The notes under the pieces: model-generated
What the model saw: the letters and a program-made list of their open reading frames with translations, nothing else
Told to the model about the DNA's origin: nothing
Database searches by the model: none
Shown: one piece after another, positions 8,383 through 16,005 of the stretch
Position numbering within the stretch: the first letter of the stretch is position 1
Layout of the letters: every line of letters starts with the position of its first letter
Assembly (NCBI GenBank): GCA_036004685.1
Contig: DASYRE010000021.1
Location: forward strand, 1 to 48,104
Origin: Candidatus Polarisedimenticolia bacterium
Lineage (GTDB): Bacteria > Acidobacteriota > Polarisedimenticolia > Gp22-AA2 > AA152
DNA: 48,104 bases
Direction: 5' to 3'
Position numbers and translations under genes: made by a program

Positions 8383-9315
8383 TCAGGCGCTTTTCCCGGC
8401 CAGAAGGTGCAGGACCGCTTTTTGGGCGTGCAGCCGGTTCTCGGCCTGTTGAAATATCGCCGAGGTAGGGGCGTCGGCGACGGCATCGGTCACTTCCCAT
8501 CCCCGGTGCGCCGGCAGACAGTGGAGGAAAACGGCTCCCGGGGCTGCCTGGGACATCAGCGCTTCGTTCACTTGATAGGCCTTGAAGATCTTCGCCCGGC
8601 TCTCGGTCTCCGCCTCCTGTCCCATGCTGGCCCAGACGTCCGTGTACACGGCCCCCGCGCCCCGGACCCCCTCGACGGGGTCGCTCACCATCCGGACCTT
8701 CGCCCCCGTCCGGCCCGCATCCGACAGCGCCAGCTCGACGACCTCCTTGGAGGGCTCGTAACCCGGCGGCGTGGCGACGGTGATCGACGAACCCGCCTTC
8801 GCCGCGGCGAACATCAACGAATGGCAGACGTTGTTGCCGTCTCCGACGTAGGTCAGTCGCAGCGCTCGGAGGTTCCCCGTGAGCTCGCGCAGCGTCTGGA
8901 AATCGGCCAGCGCCTGACAGGGGTGGGAATAGTCGCTCAGGGCGTTGATGACCGGGATCTTGGCGTGGCGCGCCAGCTGGACAATCGAGTCGTGCTTGAA
9001 CGTCCTGGCCATGATGGCGTCCACCCAGCGCTCGAGGTTTCTGGCCACGTCGGGGATCGACTCCCGGGCCCCGAGCTGGATGTCGGCCGGCGCCAGGTAG
9101 ATCCCATGACCGCCCATCTGGGTCATTCCCGTTTCGAACGTCACCCTGGTCCGCAGGGAGGGCTTCTCGAAGATCATGGCGAGCGTCTTCCCCTGCAGGG
9201 AATCGCGGAATCGCTCAGGATGCGCCTTCATCGCGTCGGCCAAATCGAGGATTCCGGTGAATTCCGAGGCCGAAAGATCGTGAATCGTCAGCAAATCCTT
9301 GGAGGAAAGCTTCAT
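8383..9315 (-). CDS. argF: Ornithine carbamoyltransferase
   Basis: Transfers the carbamoyl group from carbamoyl phosphate to ornithine to give citrulline, or the reverse in catabolism. The 310-residue protein has the carbamoyl-phosphate loop FEKPSLRTRVTFE (about 50-62), the second carbamoyl-phosphate motif HPCQALADF and the ornithine-loop FLHCLPAHRG. The ATG at 9315 overlaps the arcC stop (ATGA). In-frame upstream sequence is a shadow of arcC. Translational coupling to carbamate kinase means substrate could be made or used in the same unit, which leans towards an energy-conserving citrulline/carbamoyl-phosphate role. Anabolic ArgF cannot be excluded because no arcA or other arg gene is in the window. 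Confidence 0.93.
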   Translation of the reverse strand: MKLSSKDLLTIHDLSASEFTGILDLADAMKAHPERFRDSLQGKTLAMIFEKPSLRTRVTFETGMTQMGGHGIYLAPADIQLGARESIPDVARNLERWVDAIMARTFKHDSIVQLARHAKIPVINALSDYSHPCQALADFQTLRELTGNLRALRLTYVGDGNNVCHSLMFAAAKAGSSITVATPPGYEPSKEVVELALSDAGRTGAKVRMVSDPVEGVRGAGAVYTDVWASMGQEAETESRAKIFKAYQVNEALMSQAAPGAVFLHCLPAHRGWEVTDAVADAPTSAIFQQAENRLHAQKAVLHLLAGKSA

Positions 9316-10286
9316 GAGTTTCTCCCTCGCCCTCGCGCGTCCGGAATGATCCGGGTTCCCGATTTCCCCGACAGGGCCTCCTTCACCTTCTCGACCGAAG
9401 TGATCACCACTTCCCGTCCCGTGGCCTCGACGAAGTCGGCAGCCGTCTCCATCTTGGGTCCCATGCTCCCGGCGGGAAACTGGCCGTCCCGGAGATGCCG
9501 GCGGACGTCGGAGACGGAGAGCCGGTCTACCGGCAGCTGGTCGGGACGTCCGAAGTTCAGATAAACGCGATCCACCGCCGTGAGAATCACGAAAAGATCC
9601 GCCTTCAGCTCGGTGGCGAGCAGTCCGGCCGTCCGATCCTTGTCGATCACCGCCTCCACCCCCCGCAGGACCCCGCGCTCGTCGCGGTAAACGGGCACGC
9701 CGCCCCCTCCGCCGGCGATGACGATGCAGCCCCTTTTCAGGGCGTCGGCGATGGCCCCGAGGCAGAGCACCTCCCGCGGCCTGGGAGACGGGACGAGCTT
9801 CCGGTATCCCCTTCCCGAGTCCTCCACCATCAGCCACCCCTGGCGCTTGGCGAGGTACTCAGCGCGGTAGCGCGTATAGAAGGGCCCGATCGGCTTGCTC
9901 GGCTTCCGGAAGCCCGGATCGGAGCGCTCGACGACCACCTGGCTGATCAGCGAGACGACTTCCCGGCGCGTCCCCCGCGCGCGCAGACGATTCACCAGGG
10001 ACCGTTCCAGGAGATAACCGATGCTCCCCTGGGACTGAGCCACGCACAGATCGAGCGAAACCGGCGGCACCTTCGTCACCGCCTCCTCGACCTGGATGAG
10101 GATCGTTCCGACCTGGGGGCCGTTCCCGTGGACGAGAAGGAGTTCGTCTCGTTCTCCGACGAGGGCGACGAGCCGGCGGGCCAGTCTTTCCGAATTCTCG
10201 ATCTGCTCGGTCTGCGTCCCCTCTTCCCCGCGGCGGATCAGGGCGTTGCCGCCGAACGCCACGACCACCCGCCGGCGCTTCGCCAC
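9312..10286 (-). CDS. arcC: Carbamate kinase
   Basis: Interconverts carbamoyl phosphate plus ADP and carbamate plus ATP. The 324-residue amino-acid-kinase-fold protein shows VVVAFGGNALIRRGEEGTQ, LLLVHGNGPQVGTILIQ, the IVIAGGGGGVPVYRDERG glycine-rich loop and KDRTAGLLATELKAD. The last two blocks are specific to carbamate kinase. The start is GTG at 10286, two bases past the upstream stop. Coupled to argF by ATGA. Known family role is ATP formation at the end of arginine or purine/allantoin catabolism. Confidence 0.94.
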   Translation of the reverse strand: MAKRRRVVVAFGGNALIRRGEEGTQTEQIENSERLARRLVALVGERDELLLVHGNGPQVGTILIQVEEAVTKVPPVSLDLCVAQSQGSIGYLLERSLVNRLRARGTRREVVSLISQVVVERSDPGFRKPSKPIGPFYTRYRAEYLAKRQGWLMVEDSGRGYRKLVPSPRPREVLCLGAIADALKRGCIVIAGGGGGVPVYRDERGVLRGVEAVIDKDRTAGLLATELKADLFVILTAVDRVYLNFGRPDQLPVDRLSVSDVRRHLRDGQFPAGSMGPKMETAADFVEATGREVVITSVEKVKEALSGKSGTRIIPDARGRGRNS

Positions 10287-10288
10287 GC

Positions 10289-11599
10289 TCAGAAGCGGGA
10301 GAGAACGTCGTCCAGGTCGGGTTTGCCGATTTCCTGGAGGTCATAGGTGACCCGGAGCGCCGGCTTGGAAATCGGGATCGTCCGGCGCAGATCGATCGGC
10401 GTGGCGATGATGACCAAATCGCAGTCCGCGGCGTCGATCGTCGCGCGCAAGTCGTTCATCTGCGACTCGCCGTAGCCGACGGCCGGCAGCAGCGTGCCGA
10501 TCTCCGGGTACTGGGCAAACGTCTGGCGGATGCTGCCGACGGCGAAGGGGCGGGGATCGACGAGCTGCGCCGCGCCGAACTTCCAGGCCGCGGCGACCCC
10601 GGCTCCGTACTTCATTTCGCCGTGCGTGAGCGTCGGGCCGTCCTCCACGACGAGCACCCGTTTTCCGGCGATCGCCGAGGAGTCCTCGACCGTCAGCGGC
10701 GAGGCCGCCTCGATCACCACGGCGCGGGGATTCACTTGGCGGATGTTCTCCCGCACCCGGGCCACCCCCTCGGGCGAGGCGGCGTCGATCTTGTTGATGA
10801 CGACGCACCCGGCCCTGAAGAGGTTCGTGGTCCCGGGATGGTAGGTCATCTCGTGGCCGGGACGCAGGGGATCGGCCACGACGATCTCGAGGTTCGCCTG
10901 AAAGAAGGGAAGGTCGTTGTTTCCCCCGTCCCAGACGATGACGTCCGCCTCCTTTTCCGCCTGCCGCAGGATCTCCTCGTAATCCACGCCCGCGTAGATG
11001 ATGGTGCCGCTCTTGATGTGCGGCTCGTATTCCTCGCGCTCCTCGATCGTGCAGCGGTGCAGGTCGAGGTCGGCCAGGGTCGCGAAGCGCTGCACCCGCT
11101 GCTTCTCGAGGTCGCCGTAGGGCATCGGGTGTCGGACGGCCACGACCCTCCGCCCCTTCGCCGAGAGCTTCTTGCACACCAGCCGGGTCGTCTGGCTCTT
11201 GCCGCTTCCGGTCCGCACGGCGCACACGGAGATCACGGGGACCCGGGACGGCAGCATGGTGGAGTCGGCCCCTAGCATCCGAAAATCGGCCCCCGCCGCG
11301 AGCACCCGGGAGGCCCGCAGCATCACGTACTGATGGCTGACGTCGGAATAGGCGAACACCACGTCGTCCACCTTCAGCTCCCGGATCTTCTCCTCCAGGT
11401 CCGACTCGGCGAAGATGGGGATGCCTTGAGGATAGCGGGCTCCCGCCAGCCCGGCGGGGTATTTCCGGCCGGCGATGTTCGGAATCTGCGTGGCCGTGAA
11501 GCCCACGACTTCGACGTCCTCGCGCGTCCGGAAGGCGACGTTGAAATTGTGAAAGTCCCTTCCGGCGGCCCCCATGATCAGGACCCTGCGAGCGCTCAT
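10289..11599 (-). CDS. Cyclic-2,3-diphosphoglycerate-synthetase-like GTPase
   Basis: A 436-residue protein of the family first named for archaeal cyclic 2,3-diphosphoglycerate synthetase; in bacteria such members are usually of untested function. The N-terminal part (about 1-120) looks like a Rossmann-type binding domain (RRVLIMGAAGRDFHNFN). A P-loop VRTGSGKSQTTR follows at about 128-139, with SIMIBI-GTPase-like features further on: VIVWDGGNNDLPFF (switch-like Asp-Gly-Gly) and VINKIDAASPEG (NKxD guanine specificity). ATG at 11599 has GAGGTGAG upstream. It is the promoter-proximal gene of the unit with arcC and argF, so I infer a role around carbamoyl phosphate or its energetics rather than the archaeal osmolyte. 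That is an inference from context only. Confidence 0.8.
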   Translation of the reverse strand: MSARRVLIMGAAGRDFHNFNVAFRTREDVEVVGFTATQIPNIAGRKYPAGLAGARYPQGIPIFAESDLEEKIRELKVDDVVFAYSDVSHQYVMLRASRVLAAGADFRMLGADSTMLPSRVPVISVCAVRTGSGKSQTTRLVCKKLSAKGRRVVAVRHPMPYGDLEKQRVQRFATLADLDLHRCTIEEREEYEPHIKSGTIIYAGVDYEEILRQAEKEADVIVWDGGNNDLPFFQANLEIVVADPLRPGHEMTYHPGTTNLFRAGCVVINKIDAASPEGVARVRENIRQVNPRAVVIEAASPLTVEDSSAIAGKRVLVVEDGPTLTHGEMKYGAGVAAAWKFGAAQLVDPRPFAVGSIRQTFAQYPEIGTLLPAVGYGESQMNDLRATIDAADCDLVIIATPIDLRRTIPISKPALRVTYDLQEIGKPDLDDVLSRF

Positions 11600-11910
11600 G
11601 AACTCACCTCTGCATGAATTGAAACGAAGCGATCCGCTCCGGCCGGAGTCACTGGCTGCCCGACCGGACGGCGGCCGCCCGAGCGGTCGGCATGAACGTT
11701 CGTCGCCGGGCCGCGCGCGGCGGCGACGGGAAGCCGGGTGAGCACTTTCTCCCGGGCGCGATCGGCGTCAGTACTTGAGACCGAGGGGATTGCCGGAAAC
11801 GACCGGCGGAAGGCGGGCGTTGTCCAGCCACCAGAAAGGGAGCGAATCGATCGCTCCGTCCCCATACAGCCTGCGGGGCCTCCGGAGGCGCTCAGCGCGG
11901 CCCTGGAGTA
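11600..11910 (-). other. 310-nt 5' leader of the GTPase-arcC-argF operon, content unexplained
   Basis: No recognised gene. Just after the predicted start is a perfect hairpin, GGAGCG-(7 nt)-CGCTCC. One frame reads open into the leader and ends at 11768 with a non-random-looking tail (residues DSLPFWWLDNARLPPVV among them), but it has no ATG/GTG/TTG start after the promoter. Another frame has an ATG at 11865 and runs 89 codons to a TGA at 11596-11598 that overlaps the GTPase start as ATGA. That peptide is arginine/serine-rich without a recognisable domain. Possible readings are a leader peptide, a structured regulatory RNA, or decayed coding sequence. Confidence 0.4.
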
Positions 11911-11916
11911 GCGCGG

Positions 11917-11944
11917 AGTATACACCAACGATTCGACTTGTCAA
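11917..11944 (-). promoter_or_regulatory. Near-consensus sigma70 promoter of the GTPase-arcC-argF operon
   Basis: Minus strand: a perfect TTGACA (11939-11944), 16-base spacer, TATACT (11917-11922, 5/6), then a G+C-rich CCGCGCT discriminator. The TGA stop of the upstream response regulator (11941-11943) is nested inside the -35 hexamer. Predicted start near 11910. TATACTCCGCGCT is almost identical to the -10/discriminator of the asnB promoter at 44148. Confidence 0.85.
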
Positions 11945-13383
11945 TTTTCGCCGGGGGCGATCTGCAGGTCGCGGAGCTTGCTGAGCAGGGTCTTGTAGGA
12001 GATCTGGAGAAGGGTGGCGGCGCGCGTCTTGTTGCCGCCGGCTTCATCCAGTGCCAGGCGGATCTTCTCCTTCTCGGCGAGGCAGGCGGCCCGGGCGGCG
12101 ACCTCGGCGAGCGACCCCTCCAGCCCGACCAGCTCCCCCATCCGCGGCCCGTCTTCCACCGGAGCGGGCCCTGCCAGGCTCAAGTGCGACGCCCGGATCT
12201 CGTCTCCCTCGCAGAGGATCACGGCCCGTTCCAGGGCGTTTTGCAGCTCCCGGATGTTCCCCGGCCACGGGTACCGGTTGAGGACCTCCATCGCCTCCTC
12301 GGAGACCCGCACCGGGACGCGCCGCTTGGAATCGGCCGAGAACCGCCGGGCGAAATGGGAGGCGAGGATCGGGACGTCCCCCGGACGCTCCCGGAGCGGC
12401 GGGATCGTCACCGGGAAGACCGACAGCCGGAAATAGAGATCCTGGCGGAACGTCCGCCCCTCGACAAGCCGCTTGAGATCCCGGTTCGTGGCGGCCACCA
12501 GGCGGAGATCCACCGATCGCGTGTCCGTCCCCCCCACCCGCTCGAATTGCCGCGCTTCGATGACCCGCAGGATCTTTCCCTGGAGCGCCGGGGAGAGATC
12601 CCCGATTTCGTCCAGGAAGAGCGTGCCGCCGTCGGCCATCTCGATCTTCCCTTTGCGCGCCGCGCCCGCCCCCGTGTAGGCCCCCTTCTCGTGGCCGAAC
12701 AGCTCGTTCTCGAGCAGCGTCTCCGGAATCGCCGCGCAGTTGATGGCGAAGAAAGGCCCGGGCCGGCGGGGGCTGAGGTGGTGCAGCGCCCGGGCGAAAA
12801 GCTCTTTCCCGGTCCCCGATTCCCCGGTGAGCAGGACGGTCGCGTCGGTCGCGGCCACTTTCCCGAGCTGCGCGAGGGCTTCGCGGATGGCGGAGCTTTC
12901 GCCGACGATGCGCGGGAATTCGAGCTCCTCGGCGAAGCGCTCCCGCAGGAACGAATTCTCGACCGACAGATGGCGATGCTCCAGGGCGCGCCGGATGAGG
13001 GCGAGGAGATGATCGGCGTCGACCGGCTTCTCGAGGAAATCGTAGGCCCCTTCCTTCATCGCCGCCACGGCGTCCTGGATGGTGCCGAAGGCGGTCATGA
13101 CGATGACTGGCAGAGAGGCGTCGGAGGAGCGGGATTCCCGCAGGAGCTTGAGTCCGTCGGCGTGCGGGAGTCGCAGATCGGTCAGGACGAGAAGGAACCT
13201 CTCGCGCCCCAGTCTCTCCAGGGCCGCCGCGCCGTCGGAGCAGGCCTCCACCTCGTACCCTTCGTCCTCGAGCGTCTTCTGGAGGACGTTCCGGAGGCCT
13301 TCCTTGTCTTCCACCAGGAGAATCCGGCTCTTCAGCGCGGCAACGGTCGAGGCCGGCGGAAAACTGGGCTCGGGCGAGCTCAT
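11941..13383 (-). CDS. Sigma54-dependent NtrC-family response regulator (PilR-like by context)
   Basis: A 480-residue transcription activator in three parts. Receiver (about 20-135): phospho-acceptor D69 in LVLTDLRLPHADG, conserved T97 and K119. AAA+ sigma54-interaction domain (about 155-390): Walker A GESGTGKE at 187-194, GAYTGA loop at 234-239 (the sigma54-contacting GAFTGA), Walker B FLDEIGDL. C-terminal Fis-type helix-turn-helix (about 435-475) ending KTRAATLLQISYKTLL. Start overlaps the upstream gene as ATGA. It lies downstream of a pilin operon whose promoter matches sigma54, and a histidine kinase lies on the other side, so I infer it is the local activator, comparable to PilR. The recognition sequence is not known; see the inverted repeat at 20033. 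Confidence 0.93.
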   Translation of the reverse strand: MSSPEPSFPPASTVAALKSRILLVEDKEGLRNVLQKTLEDEGYEVEACSDGAAALERLGRERFLLVLTDLRLPHADGLKLLRESRSSDASLPVIVMTAFGTIQDAVAAMKEGAYDFLEKPVDADHLLALIRRALEHRHLSVENSFLRERFAEELEFPRIVGESSAIREALAQLGKVAATDATVLLTGESGTGKELFARALHHLSPRRPGPFFAINCAAIPETLLENELFGHEKGAYTGAGAARKGKIEMADGGTLFLDEIGDLSPALQGKILRVIEARQFERVGGTDTRSVDLRLVAATNRDLKRLVEGRTFRQDLYFRLSVFPVTIPPLRERPGDVPILASHFARRFSADSKRRVPVRVSEEAMEVLNRYPWPGNIRELQNALERAVILCEGDEIRASHLSLAGPAPVEDGPRMGELVGLEGSLAEVAARAACLAEKEKIRLALDEAGGNKTRAATLLQISYKTLLSKLRDLQIAPGEN

Positions 13384-14003
13384 TCCGGATTGCTTTCCAG
13401 GAAGCTCGCCAACTCCTGGCGCGCCGCTTCGAGCTCCTGGGCGGTCTTGCGGATCTCGTCATCGACCCTGGACATGCGTTCGGGGCCCGACAGGCCGTCC
13501 TCCTCGGCCTTCTCCGCCTCCCCCTCGACGACGCGCGGCACGTACGGATTAGCGATCGAAAGGCGCTTTTGCTGCAGGCTCTTCAATCTCCCCTCGAGAT
13601 CCAGGATGCGCTGCTGCATTCCCGCCATCTTCTCCTGCCGCCAGCGCGCCCTCTCCTGCTTGTCGTGAAGGCTTTTCAGGGGATCCTCGGACGGCGGGGC
13701 GGGCGCCGGGCGCGGCGCGCTCGCGGCGGCTCCGGAATGGAACTTCTTCAGGTCTTCGTCGGTGAAGGCGAGCGGCTTCTCGGCGGGCTTTTTCCCTCCC
13801 CCCTTCCCTTTCGCGGCCGCCGGGCGCGTCGCGGGCCGACGGGCGGGATGGGACGGGGCCGTCTGCTTCGTCGCGGATGTCTTTTCAGCCTTCTCCTCTT
13901 TTTCGGCCTCGGGCATGGATCGGGTGGCCGCGGGAAGCCCGGTCAGGAGCAGGCTCATCGAAAGGATCATCACGGGGGTGATGAAGCGGGGCGGTTTCGC
14001 CAT
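13380..14003 (-). CDS. Secreted or membrane-anchored coiled-coil protein, unknown function
   Basis: I do not recognise a family. The 207-residue product has an N-terminal hydrophobic segment (residues about 8-27, ITPVMILSMSLLLTGLPAA) like a signal peptide or anchor. An Ala/Pro/Lys-rich low-complexity stretch (about 33-110) follows, then a predicted coiled coil in two blocks (about 112-150 and 170-205; e.g. MQQRILDLEGRLKSLQQKR). It overlaps the response regulator start as ATGA, so the two are coupled. It begins only about 15 bases after a strong terminator that closes the pilin operon. A periplasmic pilus-assembly or sensory accessory is conceivable, but nothing in the sequence proves it. Confidence 0.75.
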   Translation of the reverse strand: MAKPPRFITPVMILSMSLLLTGLPAATRSMPEAEKEEKAEKTSATKQTAPSHPARRPATRPAAAKGKGGGKKPAEKPLAFTDEDLKKFHSGAAASAPRPAPAPPSEDPLKSLHDKQERARWRQEKMAGMQQRILDLEGRLKSLQQKRLSIANPYVPRVVEGEAEKAEEDGLSGPERMSRVDDEIRKTAQELEAARQELASFLESNPE

Positions 14004-14016
14004 GGGACCCTCGTTT

Positions 14017-14054
14017 CCAAAAGAAAGCCCGGGAAGGAGACTCCTCCCCGGGCT
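14017..14054 (-). terminator. Rho-independent terminator of the pilin operon
   Basis: Minus strand: AGCCCGGGGAGGAG pairs with CTCCTTCCCGGGCT (up to 13-14 bp, one G-U) around a minimal loop, followed by TTCTTTT. It lies 33 bases after the pilX stop and directly before the next start codon, so the coiled-coil and regulator genes must be reached by readthrough or from a promoter inside pilX. Confidence 0.88.
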
Positions 14055-14086
14055 AATTTAGTGTCCCGGAAGGCCTGGGGCAAGCC

Positions 14087-15994
14087 TTACATGTCATTCT
14101 CCCAGCTCGTCGGAATGACCCGGGGAAGCTTCAGGGACGGGGGCGGCCAGCACTTGTCCTTCAGGCAGGTGTCGAACCAGATGTCGGGCGTGCCCGCCGG
14201 TCCGCCGCCCGCCTCGACGATCCCCTGTTTGGTGATGATACTGCCGAAGAACATTCCGTTCCCTTTGGCGTTCCAGTAGCCACTGTTATAGATGACCCCC
14301 GCCATGTGGACGGTGCCGTTCACGTTAGGGCCTTTCGCGGCGCGCCCGGCGGTGGCGGTGTTGATCTTGGCGAATGTGGGATGGGGCATCGCCGTCGGAT
14401 CGGTGGTGGGGTAGGTCAGGTCGAGAAAAGTCTCGCCCGACTGCCAGCCGTCGGTCCCGTTGCTCTCGATGTAGGGCTCTCCGGGCGCGTACATGACGCG
14501 CGTGGGGGGCGAGTTCCCGAGTCCCTGGCTGGAGAGCGTGCCGGCGTTCATGAAGATGAAGCCGGCCGAGTTCCACCCCGAGGTGAAGGTCACGTCCGCC
14601 GTCAGGTTGTCGAAGATTCCGTCGGCGTTCGTATCCACCGGAGCCTGGCCGTTGCTCGTATCGAAGAAAAAGAGCCCGGTCTTCCCCAAGGTGGCGTCGT
14701 TGATGTTGATCAGGGGCGCGCTGGGATCGCCGTTGAGCTGGAAGTTCCCGCCCGAAACGTACTTGTAATAATAGGCGTTCTTGAGCCCCGAAAGGGCAAT
14801 CTGGCGCCAGAAGTTGTAGTCGAGATCGGGGCAAGGAATCGTCGAGAATCCCAGGTTCTGGAAAAGGTTGCTGTGATCGTTGTCGGTGCAGTTCGCATCG
14901 GAGGCGCTCGTGCACGAGAACCCGAAAGGTTGTTGGGCTTGATTCCCCAGAGGAGTCCCGGAGCCGTCGAGGATCTGCCCTCCCGCTTTCGATCCGAACC
15001 AGGGATCCTCGATCGAGTTGTCGTTGGCGTTGATGAACGAGGTCAGCTCCGCGGTGGTGATGTGGGCGTCGGGGAACCCGGGGGCGCCGGAATCGTCGTA
15101 GGGAAAGCCGCTGTCCATCTTGTTGTTCATGGAGGAGGTATTGAACTGGAAGTTGCTCGCGGCGTTGATGAAGCCCCAGTGGACGGCGAGATCTCCCGAG
15201 GTGCTCAGGAAGTTGCACGAGGTGAGTGGTCCGAAATCGCCCGGATACGGGACCTCGGAGAGGACCGCTTTCGTGACTCTCTGCGCCACCTGGCGCTCCT
15301 GCGCCGAGCCGGGATACAGGAAGACGCCCGCGGTGACTTTCACCGTGGCGATGCCGAAGCGCACCTTCTGGCCGCTCAAGTCGATGATCGGCGGGCTGAA
15401 CACCTCGATCCGCGTGATACGGGCCCGCTTGTTGGGGGAGGGATAATTCGGGAAGAGGGTGCCGTTGAGATCGTTCAGGAAGGTGGCCTGGGCGCCCCCG
15501 GCGGCGGCGTCGATCCGCAGGTCGGGCCCCTCGTCCCCGGCATGCGACTCCTCCCCGAGGAACGACATGGCGTTGCTGCCCCGGTAAGCCTTCTCGAAGA
15601 GGTCGTCCGTCCCGTCGCGGTAGATCGGCTTGGCGAGATCTCCGGCGATCCCCTTGACGTTCGCGGTCCCGGCGTTGGCGTCGTGATCGTACCAGCGGAT
15701 GGCGCGGTTCACCTGGGCCGGAGTCGGCACCTTGTAGCCGGTGCCGGTCGGATCGTTGAACCAGTTCAGGACGGTCCGCGCCCCCGACTCGGCCACGAAG
15801 AGCGCCTGCTGCGCGTTCAGCTGGTTCTCGGCGATCTGGCTCTCCGTCTGGGCGAGCATGAGATAGGAAATCCCCAGAAGCGTCAGGATCACCATGATCA
15901 GGACGGCGATGAGCAGCGCCGATCCTCTCTCCCGGCCGCCCCCTGGCGGCGGGGAGATTTGGGCCGTTCGATGGGAACGCGCTGGGCTTCGCAT
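14087..15994 (-). CDS. PilX-like type IV pilus assembly protein
   Basis: The 635-residue product begins with a basic head and then RGSALLIAVLIMVILTLLG, the PilX-type start in which the usual Gly-Phe-x-x-x-Glu cleavage motif is replaced by GSALL. This is followed by the typical ISYLMLAQTESQIAENQ helix that packs into the pilus. The rest is a large soluble domain with repeated Gly/Asn/Asp-rich beta-like segments and a few cysteines. PilX proteins of well-studied pili are around 200 residues, so this one carries a big exposed domain. ATG at 15994 with GGGGGGAG upstream. The frame runs on upstream for 600 codons, but only as a shadow of pilW. Last gene of the fimT-pilV-pilW-pilX unit. Confidence 0.83.
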   Translation of the reverse strand: MRSPARSHRTAQISPPPGGGRERGSALLIAVLIMVILTLLGISYLMLAQTESQIAENQLNAQQALFVAESGARTVLNWFNDPTGTGYKVPTPAQVNRAIRWYDHDANAGTANVKGIAGDLAKPIYRDGTDDLFEKAYRGSNAMSFLGEESHAGDEGPDLRIDAAAGGAQATFLNDLNGTLFPNYPSPNKRARITRIEVFSPPIIDLSGQKVRFGIATVKVTAGVFLYPGSAQERQVAQRVTKAVLSEVPYPGDFGPLTSCNFLSTSGDLAVHWGFINAASNFQFNTSSMNNKMDSGFPYDDSGAPGFPDAHITTAELTSFINANDNSIEDPWFGSKAGGQILDGSGTPLGNQAQQPFGFSCTSASDANCTDNDHSNLFQNLGFSTIPCPDLDYNFWRQIALSGLKNAYYYKYVSGGNFQLNGDPSAPLININDATLGKTGLFFFDTSNGQAPVDTNADGIFDNLTADVTFTSGWNSAGFIFMNAGTLSSQGLGNSPPTRVMYAPGEPYIESNGTDGWQSGETFLDLTYPTTDPTAMPHPTFAKINTATAGRAAKGPNVNGTVHMAGVIYNSGYWNAKGNGMFFGSIITKQGIVEAGGGPAGTPDIWFDTCLKDKCWPPPSLKLPRVIPTSWENDM

Positions 15995-16005
15995 GATCTC
16001 CCCCC

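Noticed and set aside
9316-9837. An N-terminal extension of ornithine carbamoyltransferase
   Set aside because: Shadow of arcC; the native family start is at 9315 with an ATGA junction.
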